A DNA stretch of 64,000 nt from Frankia sp. RB7 (GCA_030403585.1 JAUEPE010000024.1:30494-94493); one strand, 5' to 3'. Shown: positions 50,553 through 59,230, numbered from the stretch's first letter. Numbers and translations are program-made. The notes: generated from the letters alone by a model not told the origin.

Positions 50553-50819
50553 CTAGCCAAAACGCAGCCGCGAACGCTCCTTCGCCTTCTCCGCCTCGAC
50601 CTCGCGGTCGCGCGTCGGTGCATGGGTATGCAGCGAGGTCAGCAGTTTTCGCGCAGCCTCCGAGACCTCAACGACCGCGCGGTCGAATGCCGCCTCATTC
50701 GCCTGTGACGGCCTGCCGAAACCTGAGAGTTTTCGCACGAACTGGAGCGCGCTGGCGTGAATCTCGTCCTCCGTCGCCGGCGGCTCGAAATTGAACAGCG
50801 TCTTGATGTTGCGGCACAT
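50553..50819 (-). CDS. DUF2277 family protein
   Basis: An 88-residue cytoplasmic protein beginning MCRNIKTLFNFEPPATEDEIHASALQFVRKLSGF, the diagnostic opening of DUF2277. ATG 50819 follows GGGAGAG. Possible metal role from Cys2 is speculation. Function unknown. Confidence 0.9.
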   Translation of the reverse strand: MCRNIKTLFNFEPPATEDEIHASALQFVRKLSGFGRPSQANEAAFDRAVVEVSEAARKLLTSLHTHAPTRDREVEAEKAKERSRLRFG

Positions 50820-50947
50820 GCAGTCTCTCCCGATGATTTCCCCATAAGACGATCGGCGGAGCCGAAATCCTACATCCTTCCGGACACTTCTGCTAAGGTC
50901 CATCCCAACGCGGCCACGAGCCATGAGCCGCATTTGGGGAGACACAA

Positions 50948-52024
50948 ATGAAAGCTTCTTGCATGAAAGCCTCTTGCGCGGCGCTGTCGGCCATTCTGCT
51001 GTGCATCTCGACATCGGTATTCGCCGCCGACTATCCGGCGCCGAAACAAGGCGATTGGGTCGCCAAGGATTTCAAGTTTCACACCGGCGAGGTCATGCCG
51101 GAACTGAAGCTGCATTACACCACTGTCGGCGAACCGACCGGACAACCGGTGCTGGTGCTGCACGGCACCGGCGGCTGGGGCGCGAGCATGCTGACGCCCG
51201 CCTTCGCCGGTGAGATGTTCGGTGCCGGACAGCCGCTCGACGCGTCCAAATATTACATCATCATTCCCGACGCGATCGGCCACGGCAAATCGTCAAAGCC
51301 GTCCGACGGCATGAAGACGAGCTTCCCGAAATACGATTACGACGACATGGTCGAGGCGCAGCATCGCCTCGTCACCGAAGGCCTCGGCGTCAAGCACCTG
51401 CGACTCGTGATCGGCAACTCGATGGGCGGCATGCAGACCTGGCTGTGGGGCGAGACATATCCCAAGGACATGGACGCGCTGGTGCCGATGGCCTCGCAGC
51501 CGACCGAGATGGCATCGCGGAACTGGATGATGCGGCGGATCATGCTCGACACCATCCGCAACGATCCCGATTACAATGGCGGCAATTACACCAGCCAGCC
51601 GCGCATGATGAAATACGCCATCACGGCCTACGGCATCGCCAGCATCGGCGGCACGCTCGCCTATCAGCAACAGGCACCGACCGCAGCCAAGGCCGACAAG
51701 ATCGTCGACGGACGGCTGGCAACGCCGATCACGGCGGATGCCAACGACTACGTCTATCAGTGGGAGTCCTCGCACGATTACAACGCCGGCGACAAGCTGG
51801 AGCAGATCGAGGCCTCACTGCTGCTGATCAACTCGGCCGACGACGAGCGCAACCCGCCCGAGACCGGCGTGACGGACGCCGCGATGAAGCGGATCAAGAA
51901 CGGCAAGCTGTATCTCATCCCAGCCAGCACCGAGACGCGCGGCCACGGCACCACCGGCAACGCAAAATTCTACACCGAGCAGGTTCGGCAATTGCTGCAA
52001 ACCGCGCCGCAGCGCACGATGTAG
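50948..52024 (+). CDS. Secreted alpha/beta hydrolase (homoserine acetyltransferase-like)
   Basis: A 358-residue exported hydrolase; ATG after TTGGGGAGA, signal peptide ending STSVFA before ADYPAPKQG. Fold marks LHGTGGWGASML, nucleophile Ser158 in VIGNSMGGMQTWLWGE, acid in LLINSADDERNPPE, and His in ASTETRGHGTTG. The sequence is of the MetX/HAT-like clade, but its export makes methionine synthesis unlikely; an esterase is more probable. Confidence 0.88.
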   Translation: MKASCMKASCAALSAILLCISTSVFAADYPAPKQGDWVAKDFKFHTGEVMPELKLHYTTVGEPTGQPVLVLHGTGGWGASMLTPAFAGEMFGAGQPLDASKYYIIIPDAIGHGKSSKPSDGMKTSFPKYDYDDMVEAQHRLVTEGLGVKHLRLVIGNSMGGMQTWLWGETYPKDMDALVPMASQPTEMASRNWMMRRIMLDTIRNDPDYNGGNYTSQPRMMKYAITAYGIASIGGTLAYQQQAPTAAKADKIVDGRLATPITADANDYVYQWESSHDYNAGDKLEQIEASLLLINSADDERNPPETGVTDAAMKRIKNGKLYLIPASTETRGHGTTGNAKFYTEQVRQLLQTAPQRTM

Positions 52025-52163
52025 GCATCGTCAGAGCTGCCCGATATCGCAACGCATCATATGCGGCGTATCAGTGCCGCATATTATTTGAGCATGCAAT
52101 GAGCCGTCGGCTCGGGCTTAATCGCGTCAACGATACGAATCGACACGCGATGAGGAGGATTGC

Positions 52164-52508
52164 ATGCACAGGCTCGCGCTGTGCGTTTGGCTCGCCGCGA
52201 TGACGAGCGCCGTGTTCGCGTTCGACAACGGCCAATACGACAACGTTCCGCCCGACATCCGCGCCTGGTTCAAGAGCGTGATGGCGCCAAACGGCGTGCC
52301 TTGCTGCGACATCTCTGATGGCCACCGCACCGATTACGACGTGCGCAAAGGCACCTATTGGGTCCCGATCGAGGGACAATGGATGGAGGTGCCCGAGCGC
52401 GCCATCATCCGTGATCGCGGCAATCCGGTCGGTCATGCCGTGGTGTGGTACGTCCACCACCGCGGCGCCATCATCATCAGTTGCTTCGTGCCCGCCGACG
52501 CAGTGTAG
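52164..52508 (+). CDS. Secreted hypothetical protein
   Basis: A 114-residue exported protein; GAGGAGG precedes the ATG, signal peptide ends MTSAVFA. Mature part FDNGQYDNVPPDIRAWFKSVMAPNGVPCCDISDGHRTDYDVRKGTYWVPIEGQWMEVP and a final SCFVPADAV. The CC pair and later Cys suggest disulphides. Common in Bradyrhizobium as a hypothetical; role unknown. Confidence 0.82.
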   Translation: MHRLALCVWLAAMTSAVFAFDNGQYDNVPPDIRAWFKSVMAPNGVPCCDISDGHRTDYDVRKGTYWVPIEGQWMEVPERAIIRDRGNPVGHAVVWYVHHRGAIIISCFVPADAV

Positions 52509-52551
52509 CGTGCGCGATGGCGCCCTGGCGCCGCGCGTGCTAGCTCAGCTG

Positions 52552-52986
52552 ATGGCTTCTGCAAACGACCTGACACGCGCCGTGATGCGCTTCGTGCTGG
52601 CGGCGTTCTACCTTGCAGCCGGCATCGCGCATCTCTGGGTTCCGGACAAGCTGCTCGCGATTACACCGTCCTGGGTTCCGTTTGCTGCGCAGCTGATCCT
52701 CATCACCGGCGTCTGCGAAATCGCGGGCGCCATCGCGTTGGTGACGCGGCCGTTGCGCCGGTGGGCGGGCATCGCACTTGCGCTCTACGCGCTCTGCGTC
52801 TGGCCGGCGAACATCAAGCACGCCATCGACGGCATCGACCTTCAGCCCATCCCCAACAGCTGGCTCTATCACGGGCCGCGGCTGGCGCTCCAGCCGGTGA
52901 TCATCTGGTGGGCGCTTTACTGCGCCGGCGTGATCGACTGGCCATGGCGGCGTCACAAAGGGGATAGCGGTCAGGTCGGGGAATGA
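52552..52986 (+). CDS. DoxX family membrane protein
   Basis: A 144-residue four-segment membrane protein of the DoxX type: AVMRFVLAAFYLAAGIAHLWVPDKLL, LITGVCEIAGAIALV, and WAGIALALYALCVWPANIKHAIDGI. The ribosome binding site is poor and GTG 52510 is an in-frame alternative. Proteins of this type are linked to quinone or thiol redox balance. Confidence 0.85.
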   Translation: MASANDLTRAVMRFVLAAFYLAAGIAHLWVPDKLLAITPSWVPFAAQLILITGVCEIAGAIALVTRPLRRWAGIALALYALCVWPANIKHAIDGIDLQPIPNSWLYHGPRLALQPVIIWWALYCAGVIDWPWRRHKGDSGQVGE

Positions 52987-53017
52987 TATCCTGACAGCCT
53001 CAATCAGGGAGACCGTC

Positions 53018-53620
53018 GTGACCGACTTCTGCGCCGAAGACCTCGCCACCATCTATGCGAAGCCGACCCCGCGCGTGATCGCAAAGGCGCGTCCCGCGAT
53101 CGACGTGCATGCGAGGAAGTTCATCGAGATGTCGCCGTTCTGCGTGCTCGCGACATCCGGCATCGACGGCAGCGTCGACGCCTCGCCGCGCGGCGGCGGC
53201 ATCGGTTTCGTCCATGTCGCCGGCCCCAATCAGCTGCTGATGCCCGACCGTGCCGGCAACAACCGCATCGACAGTTTCCGCAACGTCGTCGAAGGCTCGG
53301 GCTTCGTGCATCTGCTGTTCTTCGTGCCCGGCATCGACGAGACGCTGCGTGTCGGCGGGCGCGGCACGCTGTCGGCCGATCCGGATCTGCTCGCCTCGAT
53401 GGTGGAGTTCGGCAAGCCGCCGCGCGCGGTGCTGAGCGTCACCGTCAACGAAGTCTATTTCCACTGCGGCAAGGCGCTGATGCGCTCAAAGCTATGGGCG
53501 CCGGAGAAGGTGCAGCGCTCGGTGATGCCGAGCATCAGCCAGGTCATCCACGACCAGACCAGCCTCGGCGAGCCGGAGAGCCAGGAGATTGTGGAAGAGC
53601 GTTACAAGACGCAGCTGTAA
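53018..53620 (+). CDS. Pyridoxamine-phosphate-oxidase-fold flavin-binding protein
   Basis: A 200-residue protein of the split-barrel FMN/F420-binding superfamily, often annotated as pyridoxamine 5'-phosphate oxidase family. GTG 53018 follows CAGGGAGA. Features: FIEMSPFCVLATSGIDGSVDASPRGG, LLMPDRAGNNRIDSFRNVVEG, LFFVPGIDETLRVGGRGTL and NEVYFHCGKALMRSKLW. It shares a bidirectional terminator with bfr. Confidence 0.85.
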   Translation: MTDFCAEDLATIYAKPTPRVIAKARPAIDVHARKFIEMSPFCVLATSGIDGSVDASPRGGGIGFVHVAGPNQLLMPDRAGNNRIDSFRNVVEGSGFVHLLFFVPGIDETLRVGGRGTLSADPDLLASMVEFGKPPRAVLSVTVNEVYFHCGKALMRSKLWAPEKVQRSVMPSISQVIHDQTSLGEPESQEIVEERYKTQL

Positions 53621-53662
53621 ATTAAAGCGTCGTCGCGGCCTTCGCCGAGACGACGCTTTAAT
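53621..53662. terminator. Bidirectional terminator between convergent genes
   Basis: Perfect 14-base arms ATTAAAGCGTCGTC / GACGACGCTTTAAT (53621-53634, 53649-53662) around a 14-base loop. The AT-rich bases at the foot supply T-rich ends on both strands. Confidence 0.8.
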
Positions 53663-53679
53663 GCGTGGCGAGGCCGCGC

Positions 53680-54168
53680 TTAATGCCCGTCGCCCTCGAG
53701 CCCGCCGACGTGCTTCTGGGTGTAGAGTTCGAGGCCGATACGGCCGATCAGGTCGAGCTGGGTTTCGAGGAAGTCGATGTGGTGCTCCTCGTCGCTCATG
53801 AGCTTCTCGAACAGGTCACGCGTGACGTAGTCCTTGGCGCTGTTGCAATAGCCGGCCGCCTCCTGATAGAGCGCCCGCGCGCTCATCTCGGCGGCGAGAT
53901 CGCACTCGATGATCTCCTTGACGTTCTGGCCGATGCGCAGGGGATCGAGCACCTGCATGTTCGGGAAGCCGTCGAAGAACAGGATCCGCTCGGTGAGCTT
54001 GTCGGCGTGCTCCATCTCCTCGATCGACTCCTTGCGCCAGACCTTGGCCATGTCGCGGAGACCCCAATTGTCGAGGAAGCGGTAGTGCAGCCAGTACTGG
54101 TTGATCGCAGTCAGCTCGTGACGCAGCGCCTTGTTGAGATAGTCGATAACTTTTGCGTCGCCCTGCAT
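53680..54168 (-). CDS. bfr: Bacterioferritin
   Basis: A 162-residue 24-mer-forming iron-storage protein with a di-iron ferroxidase centre and inter-subunit haem. Metal ligands Glu18 (HELTAINQYW), Glu51 and His54 and the haem ligand Met52 (SIEEMEHAD) are in place; EEHHIDFLE gives the second pair. It is downstream of bfd, with a perfect Irr-type iron control element between them (44-60 bases upstream of the start). Confidence 0.97.
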   Translation of the reverse strand: MQGDAKVIDYLNKALRHELTAINQYWLHYRFLDNWGLRDMAKVWRKESIEEMEHADKLTERILFFDGFPNMQVLDPLRIGQNVKEIIECDLAAEMSARALYQEAAGYCNSAKDYVTRDLFEKLMSDEEHHIDFLETQLDLIGRIGLELYTQKHVGGLEGDGH

Positions 54169-54211
54169 GGTTCACTCCAGCTCTTGCAGTCCAAATCGGT
54201 CCTAAACCGAC

Positions 54212-54228
54212 TTTAGAATGCTTCTAAA
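54212..54228. promoter_or_regulatory. Irr-type iron control element upstream of bfr
   Basis: TTTAGAA-TGC-TTCTAAA, a perfect 7-3-7 palindrome matching the rhizobial Irr box (ICE) consensus TTTAGAA-N3-TTCTAAA. Irr represses iron-storage genes when iron is scarce, so bfr should be iron-induced. Confidence 0.85.
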
Positions 54229-54300
54229 TGAGTTTACGAACGAGGGCAACCGGCTACGGGGACGCAGCCGGGGAAAAGCTCAGCCGAGTTTGCGGAAGTT

Positions 54301-54573
54301 TTAGCAGGCCGCGAGGGCGAACTGGGCGGGCTGGGCCGTCTCGTCGTTGGCGGCCACGGTGTGGCTGTGCGGGCAGCCGGAACAGCAGGACTTGGCACAG
54401 GGGCCCAGCGCTTCGTCGATGATGGTCTTGATCGTCCGGGCGCAGCGGCCGCACTCGGCGCTGCAGCCGAGGCATCCATAGATCTGCTTGGCATGACGCA
54501 CGGCGTCGTCGGACTCGGCGACGGCGGCGCGGATGTCGTCATCGCTCAGCACGTTACAGGAACAAACGATCAT
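54301..54573 (-). CDS. bfd: Bacterioferritin-associated ferredoxin
   Basis: A 90-residue 2Fe-2S protein that delivers electrons to bacterioferritin to release stored iron. Likely cluster ligands are Cys4, Cys6, Cys41 and Cys44 (MIVCSCNVLSDDDI ... CGRCARTIKTI); extra cysteines at 34 and 37 (GCLGC) and in the tail CAKSCCSGC are unusual. The C-terminal 30 residues extend beyond the typical 60-65-residue Bfd and are Cys/His-bearing. It has a weaker Irr-type box about 110 bases upstream. Confidence 0.9.
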   Translation of the reverse strand: MIVCSCNVLSDDDIRAAVAESDDAVRHAKQIYGCLGCSAECGRCARTIKTIIDEALGPCAKSCCSGCPHSHTVAANDETAQPAQFALAAC

Positions 54574-54682
54574 GGAAGCGGTAGGCCCTTCGGTGATGCG
54601 TCATCATCGATATTTAAGGGGCCGTCCGGATGCAAAAGGAAAAACCGGTATTTCAAGCTATTCCAAACTGGCGCGGAAACAG

Positions 54683-54699
54683 ACTAGAACGGCTCTAAA
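54683..54699. promoter_or_regulatory. Degenerate Irr-type box upstream of bfd
   Basis: ACTAGAA-CGG-CTCTAAA keeps the 7-3-7 spacing of an ICE with three positions off consensus. It lies 110 bases upstream of the bfd start and also 43 bases beyond the end of the next gene, so it could serve bfd. Confidence 0.5.
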
Positions 54700-54741
54700 A
54701 ATAGGGAGTTGCGCTGAATCAAGATGATGCCTGATAAGGGC

Positions 54742-55026
54742 CTAGTCGCTGCTCCCGCCGCCTCCACCATCGCCCCCGCCTCCGCAATCTCCACCCCCGC
54801 CGCTATCGCTCGTGGAGCAGCTGCCGCTGTCGGTCGAGCTTCCGGAACTGTCGCTGGAGAACCAGCTTCCGAGCATAGTATCCGAATAAGTGTCGCTTCC
54901 ACCGTCGCCCCCGCCCGCCCTGGCGCGCGAGCGTGGGGCGCGGCTCTGTAAATGGCTCATCAGGGCATAGCCGACCACGCCGACGGCCGCGACGGCGATC
55001 AGGGCATTGGTCAGGATGTTCATCAT
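54742..55026 (-). CDS. Small membrane protein with Gly/Ser/Cys-rich tail
   Basis: A 94-residue protein; two ATGs (55026, 55023) follow GGGAGG. One N-terminal membrane segment (LTNALIAVAAVGVVGYALM), then a basic patch, then a tail almost wholly of Gly, Ser, Asp and Cys (SSGSSTDSGSCSTSDSGGGG ending GGGGSSD). Such tails occur in small surface or metal-binding proteins; it lies next to the iron-storage genes, but a link is only a guess. Confidence 0.7.
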   Translation of the reverse strand: MMNILTNALIAVAAVGVVGYALMSHLQSRAPRSRARAGGGDGGSDTYSDTMLGSWFSSDSSGSSTDSGSCSTSDSGGGGDCGGGGDGGGGGSSD

Positions 55027-55125
55027 CGCCTCCCAGGCTGGAAATCAGCCAGTTCTACCAATTGGTAGCACCCGGCCAATGTGCCGTTCATTGATCGTTC
55101 AAACGAAGTATGGAACTTTGGCCGC

Positions 55126-55153
55126 AAGAGTTCCGCGTTAAGAGTTCCGCGTT
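55126..55153. repeat. Tandem 14-base duplication
   Basis: AAGAGTTCCGCGTT occurs twice in perfect head-to-tail order (55126-55139, 55140-55153), 20 bases upstream of the Gly-rich secreted gene. It may be a recent slippage event or a double operator. Confidence 0.6.
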
Positions 55154-55172
55154 CGCTGTGAAAGGTCGCCCA

Positions 55173-55511
55173 ATGAAGAAGTCGCTTATGGCGGTCGCTG
55201 CCGCCGCCACCCTGGTTTTGGCCGCGGGTACGCCGGCCCATGCACAGCGCGGTGTCGCTGCGGGCGTCGCCGCCGGGATCATCGGGGGCGCCATCGTCGG
55301 TGGCGCGCTGGCCTCCCCGTATTATTACGGACCGGGACCGGGCTACGCTTATGGCCCTGGTTACGGCCCCGGCTACTATCCGCCCCGCTACTACGCGCCG
55401 GCTCCCGGCTACGCCGCCGACGGTTATTACGGCGACGGCTGTGTCTGGCAGAAGCAGCGTTTCTGGGACGGCTACGCGTGGCGCGTGCGGCGCGTCCGAG
55501 TCTGTGGCTGA
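55173..55511 (+). CDS. Secreted Gly/Tyr-rich protein with glycine zipper, paralogue 1
   Basis: A 112-residue exported protein. Signal peptide ends GTPAHA before QRGVAAG. A glycine-zipper segment (AAGVAAGIIGGAIVGGALAS) is followed by Pro/Gly/Tyr repeats (GPGYAYGPGYGPGYYPPRYY) and a C-terminal motif CVWQKQRFWDGYAWRVRRVRVC. The next gene is a paralogue. Likely envelope; function unknown. Confidence 0.8.
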   Translation: MKKSLMAVAAAATLVLAAGTPAHAQRGVAAGVAAGIIGGAIVGGALASPYYYGPGPGYAYGPGYGPGYYPPRYYAPAPGYAADGYYGDGCVWQKQRFWDGYAWRVRRVRVCG

Positions 55512-55745
55512 GGCGCGTTAGACCGCTCAAACCGATTCAGTTGAGCCGGTTCACTACGGATGCGCCGTTCATTTTCGGGCCTGAAAAAGACCGCTTTTTC
55601 TCGTCACAGCTTCGTGCGCGTTTACCGCGGATTGACCATTTGCGCGCTTCCTAGCTGCAAGGCCAATTCGATCAGAGTGTGCGTGAACCTTTGAAACCCG
55701 GGCGCTCCTAACGAGGAGCATCCATCTCTCAGGAGTGCCAAGAGC

Positions 55746-56030
55746 ATGAAGAAGACTATTGTTGCCGCCCTCACGGTTGCGACGGTCGCCGGTTCGCTGG
55801 TGACTGCCACTCCGTCCGCGCAGGCCCATGACGGTGTCGGCGTCGGCATCGCCGCCGGCCTGCTCGGCGGCGCGATCATCGGCGGCGCCATCGCGTCGAG
55901 CCGTCCTGCTTACGGCGGACCGGTGTACGTGGCCGAGCCCGGCCCGCCGCCCCCGCCTTGCTACTGGCAGCGCCAGCGCTATTGGGACGGTTACGGCTGG
56001 GCCATCCGCCCGGTTCGCGTCTGCTACTGA
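55746..56030 (+). CDS. Secreted glycine-zipper protein, paralogue 2
   Basis: A 94-residue exported protein; signal peptide ends TPSAQA before HDGVGVG. Zipper IAAGLLGGAIIGGAIASS, a short Pro-rich stretch and C-terminal CYWQRQRYWDGYGWAIRPVRVC. The core CxWQxQRxWDGYxW...RVRVC is the same as in the preceding gene, with the Gly/Tyr repeat largely missing. Ribosome binding site is weak (CAGGAG further upstream). Confidence 0.8.
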   Translation: MKKTIVAALTVATVAGSLVTATPSAQAHDGVGVGIAAGLLGGAIIGGAIASSRPAYGGPVYVAEPGPPPPPCYWQRQRYWDGYGWAIRPVRVCY

Positions 56031-56063
56031 TCTGATCGCCCGGCGCTCATGAGCGCCGCGATC

Positions 56064-56100
56064 AAAGCCCGGCCGAGACCATCGGCCGGGCTTTTTCTTT
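56064..56100 (+). terminator. Rho-independent terminator after paralogue 2
   Basis: A 13-base stem AAAGCCCGGCCGA / TCGGCCGGGCTTT with loop GACCA, then TTTCTTTTTT. A smaller hairpin CGGCGCTCATGAGCGCCG precedes it at 56041-56058. Confidence 0.93.
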
Positions 56101-56113
56101 TTTGGCGGCTTTG

Positions 56114-57340
56114 TCAGCGCGCCGCCTGGATCGAGCGCAGTACCTCTTCGCTCGGCCAGCAATCGACCTTGAGCCCGGTCGACTTCTGATAGGCGCCAAG
56201 TGCTGCGCGCGTCTGCATGCCGGCCTTGCCGTCGATCTTGTCCTTGTAGAGCCCGGCGTGCGTTAGCCCGCGCTGCATCGTCTCGACGTCCCTCGTGCGC
56301 AATTGCTTCGACGCGGACCACGGCGTCGCGAACGGGAGCGGGCTCGTCATGCGGTCGCTGAGATGACCGACGAACAGCACGTAGAGGTCGGAGAAATTGT
56401 ATTCCTTGATGACGAAGTAGTTCTTCGTGGTCAGGAACGCCGGACCATAGATGCCCTCCGGCTGGAGCAGTGATGCCGGTTGAGCCTGCTCGGCCGCGCT
56501 GAGCTTCTCGCCACGCACCGGCACAAAGCCTTCACGCAGCCACTGGCCGATCGGCTTGGTCACCTCGGGCACGCCGGTGGTGCAGTCGACCTTTGCCGGC
56601 GCCTTCACCTCGTAGGCCCAGCGCACGCCGCTCTGCCAGCCCTTGTTGACGAGTTGCTGCGCAGCCGAGGCCAGCGCATCCGGCACCGAGTGCCAGATGT
56701 CGATGCGGCCGTCGCCGTCGAAATCGACGCCGTGCTTGTAATATTCGGACGGCAGGAACTGCGTGAGCCCGGTAGCGCCGGCCCAGGACGAGCGCATGTC
56801 CTTGCGCGTCACCACGCCCTCGCCGAGGATCTTCAGCGAGAGGATGAACTCGTTGCGATAAGTGTCCTTGCGCCGGCCGACATAGGCCTGCGTCACCAGC
56901 ACGCGGACCAGATCGTAAGGCAGCGTATAGCGGCCGTAATCGGTCTCGCGTCCCCAGATCGCGAGCATCACGGTGGCAGGCACGCCGGAACTCTTCTCGA
57001 TCTTCGTCAGCGCGGCGTTGTATTTCTGCAGCAGCCGCTGCCCCTCGCCCGCAAGATTCGCAATCGAGCCTTCCCTGACATAGTCCGCCGGCACCTGCAC
57101 GAACTCAGCCTGCGATGGCGCGCCGGTCGCGGGCCGCCCGGGCAGGATCAGATCAGGCAGCTTGTAATCCGGCTCGAGCCCGCGCGTCTGTTGATCGAAC
57201 GTCGCGCGCGAGACGCCGGCCTCCTGCGCTTCCGGCCACAGCGAAGCGATGAACTGCGTGAAGGCGGCATCAGCGGCGTGGGTGGACGACCAGCCGCAGG
57301 TGACCATGATCATTGCAGCGATGAGCGCTCGCCACATCAT
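56114..57340 (-). CDS. Lytic murein transglycosylase (MltB family) with peptidoglycan-binding domain
   Basis: A 408-residue exported enzyme. Signal peptide (ALIAAMIMVTCGWSSTHA), SLT domain of the MltB type with catalytic Glu132 (LAIWGRETDYGRYTL), SSWAGATGLTQFLPSEYYKHGVDFDGDG and VRWAYEV, then a C-terminal PG-binding-1 domain (about 345-405: TRDVETMQRGLTHAGLYKDKIDGKAGMQTRAALGAYQKSTGL). It starts seven bases after the ettA stop, so it is probably co-transcribed. Confidence 0.93.
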   Translation of the reverse strand: MMWRALIAAMIMVTCGWSSTHAADAAFTQFIASLWPEAQEAGVSRATFDQQTRGLEPDYKLPDLILPGRPATGAPSQAEFVQVPADYVREGSIANLAGEGQRLLQKYNAALTKIEKSSGVPATVMLAIWGRETDYGRYTLPYDLVRVLVTQAYVGRRKDTYRNEFILSLKILGEGVVTRKDMRSSWAGATGLTQFLPSEYYKHGVDFDGDGRIDIWHSVPDALASAAQQLVNKGWQSGVRWAYEVKAPAKVDCTTGVPEVTKPIGQWLREGFVPVRGEKLSAAEQAQPASLLQPEGIYGPAFLTTKNYFVIKEYNFSDLYVLFVGHLSDRMTSPLPFATPWSASKQLRTRDVETMQRGLTHAGLYKDKIDGKAGMQTRAALGAYQKSTGLKVDCWPSEEVLRSIQAAR

Positions 57341-57347
57341 GCCGACA

Positions 57348-58997
57348 TCACCGCGTCAGCTTCTTGTACTTCACACGGTGCGGAATGATGCTGTCCTGGC
57401 CGAGACGGCGCATCTTGTCTTTCTCGTAATCCTGGAAGTTACCCTCGAACCATTCGACATGACTGTCGCCTTCGAAGGCCAGGATGTGCGTCGCAATGCG
57501 GTCGAGGAACCAGCGATCATGGCTGATGATCACGGCGCAGCCGGCGAAATCCTCGAGCGCCTCTTCGAGCGCGCGCAACGTGTCGACGTCGAGGTCGTTG
57601 GTCGGTTCGTCGAGCAGCAGCACGTTGGCGCCGGACTTCAGCATCTTGGCGAGATGCACGCGGTTGCGTTCACCGCCCGAGAGCGCGCCGACCTTCTTCT
57701 GCTGATCGGCACCCTTGAAGTTGAAGGACGAGCAATAACCGCGCGAGTTCACTTCCCTCTTGCCCAGCAGGATCAGCTCGTTGCCGCCGGATATCTCTTC
57801 CCACACGTTCTTGCTGCCGTCGAGCGCGTCGCGCGACTGATCGACATAGCCGAGATGCACGGTCTCCCCGACCGTGATGGTGCCCTTGTCCGGGGTCTCC
57901 TGCTTGGTGATCATCTTGAACAGCGTGGTCTTGCCGGCGCCGTTCGCGCCGATCACGCCCACGATGCCGCCCGGCGGCAGCTTGAAGGTGAGATCGTCGA
58001 TCAGGAGACGATCACCATAGCCTTTGCTGAGAGTTTCGAAGTCGACCACGTTGTCGCCAAGCCGCTCGGCGACGGGAATGACGATCTGCGCGGCCTGGGT
58101 CTGCTTATCACTCGCCTGCTTGAGCAATTCCTCGTAGCGCTGGTAGCGCGCTTTGGACTTGGCCTGGCGGGCCTTCGGCGACGAGGCCACCCACTCCTGC
58201 TCGCGTGCAATCGTCTTCTGGTGCGCGGCGTCCTCGCGGCCTTCCTGCTCCAGCCGCTTCTGCTTCTGCACCAGCCAGGACGAATAATTGCCCTCGTAGG
58301 GAATGCCTTTGCCGCGATCGAGCTCGAGGATCCAGCTCGTGACGTTGTCGAGGAAGTAGCGATCGTGGGTCACGATCAGGATCGCGCCGGGATAGTCGCG
58401 CAGATGGCCTTCGAGCCACGACACCGACTCGGCGTCGAGATGGTTGGTCGGTTCATCCAACAGCAGCAGCTCGGGCTGGTCGAGCAACAGCTTGCACAGC
58501 GCGACGCGGCGGCGCTCACCGCCCGAGAGTTTCGTCACATCGGAATCATCAGGCGGACAGCGCAGCGCGTCCATGGCCTGGTCGACCTTGCTGTCGAGAT
58601 CCCAGAGGCCCTGGGCCTCGATCTCGTCCTGCAGCTTGGTCATCTCGTCGGCGGTTTCCTCGGAGTAGTTCATCGCCAACTCGTTGTAGCGATCGAGGAT
58701 GGCCTTCTGCTTGGCGACACCCAGCATGACGTTCTCACGCACGGAGAGCTTGGCATCGAGCTGCGGCTCCTGCTCGAGATAGCCGACGCGCGCTCCCTGG
58801 GCGACCCAGGCCTCGCCGGTGTATTCCTTGTCGAGGCCCGCCATGATCTTGAGCAGGGTCGACTTACCGGAGCCGTTGACGCCGAGAACGCCGATCTTGG
58901 CGTCCGGGTAAAAGCTGAGGCGGATGTTGTCGAGCACCTTGCGGGTCGGGTAGCTCTTGGTCAGGCCGTCCATGAAGTAGACAAATTGGCGCGCCAT
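57348..58997 (-). CDS. ettA: Energy-dependent translational throttle protein EttA (ABC-F)
   Basis: A 549-residue soluble ABC-F ATPase that binds the ribosomal E site and gates the first elongation step according to ATP/ADP. Two ABC domains: Walker A GVNGSGKST (39-47) with signature LSGGERRR and B LLLLDEPTNHLD; second Walker A GANGAGKTT with LSGGERNR and LLLDEPTNDLD. The linker (QKRLEQEGREDAAHQK ... KARYQRYEELL) is the P-site tRNA interaction motif region. Start at 58997 where MARQFVYFMDGLTKSYP begins; an upstream frame is not conserved. Confidence 0.95.
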   Translation of the reverse strand: MARQFVYFMDGLTKSYPTRKVLDNIRLSFYPDAKIGVLGVNGSGKSTLLKIMAGLDKEYTGEAWVAQGARVGYLEQEPQLDAKLSVRENVMLGVAKQKAILDRYNELAMNYSEETADEMTKLQDEIEAQGLWDLDSKVDQAMDALRCPPDDSDVTKLSGGERRRVALCKLLLDQPELLLLDEPTNHLDAESVSWLEGHLRDYPGAILIVTHDRYFLDNVTSWILELDRGKGIPYEGNYSSWLVQKQKRLEQEGREDAAHQKTIAREQEWVASSPKARQAKSKARYQRYEELLKQASDKQTQAAQIVIPVAERLGDNVVDFETLSKGYGDRLLIDDLTFKLPPGGIVGVIGANGAGKTTLFKMITKQETPDKGTITVGETVHLGYVDQSRDALDGSKNVWEEISGGNELILLGKREVNSRGYCSSFNFKGADQQKKVGALSGGERNRVHLAKMLKSGANVLLLDEPTNDLDVDTLRALEEALEDFAGCAVIISHDRWFLDRIATHILAFEGDSHVEWFEGNFQDYEKDKMRRLGQDSIIPHRVKYKKLTR

Positions 58998-59230
58998 CGG
59001 TCCCGTGAAACCTTCAATTTGAGGATATTTGCTTGCTGCCGATGTAGCGATCCCGCCCCCAAAGGGCAATGTTTTCCCTCCGTTCACCACGGATGAATAC
59101 CGGGCGGACACCATCCGGATCCCGTTCCGGACAATTGAAACTATCTTTTAATAAATCAGGCCAAAGCTCGGTTTCGCGCGGAAACAGCGCCACCCGCTCA
59201 GAATGAACGGGGAGCACAGCGAGGCCCATC

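Noticed and set aside
57249..59096. A 615-codon open frame antisense to ettA
   Set aside because: ettA has complete Walker and signature motifs on the other strand; the antisense frame has no domain and mirrors its codons.
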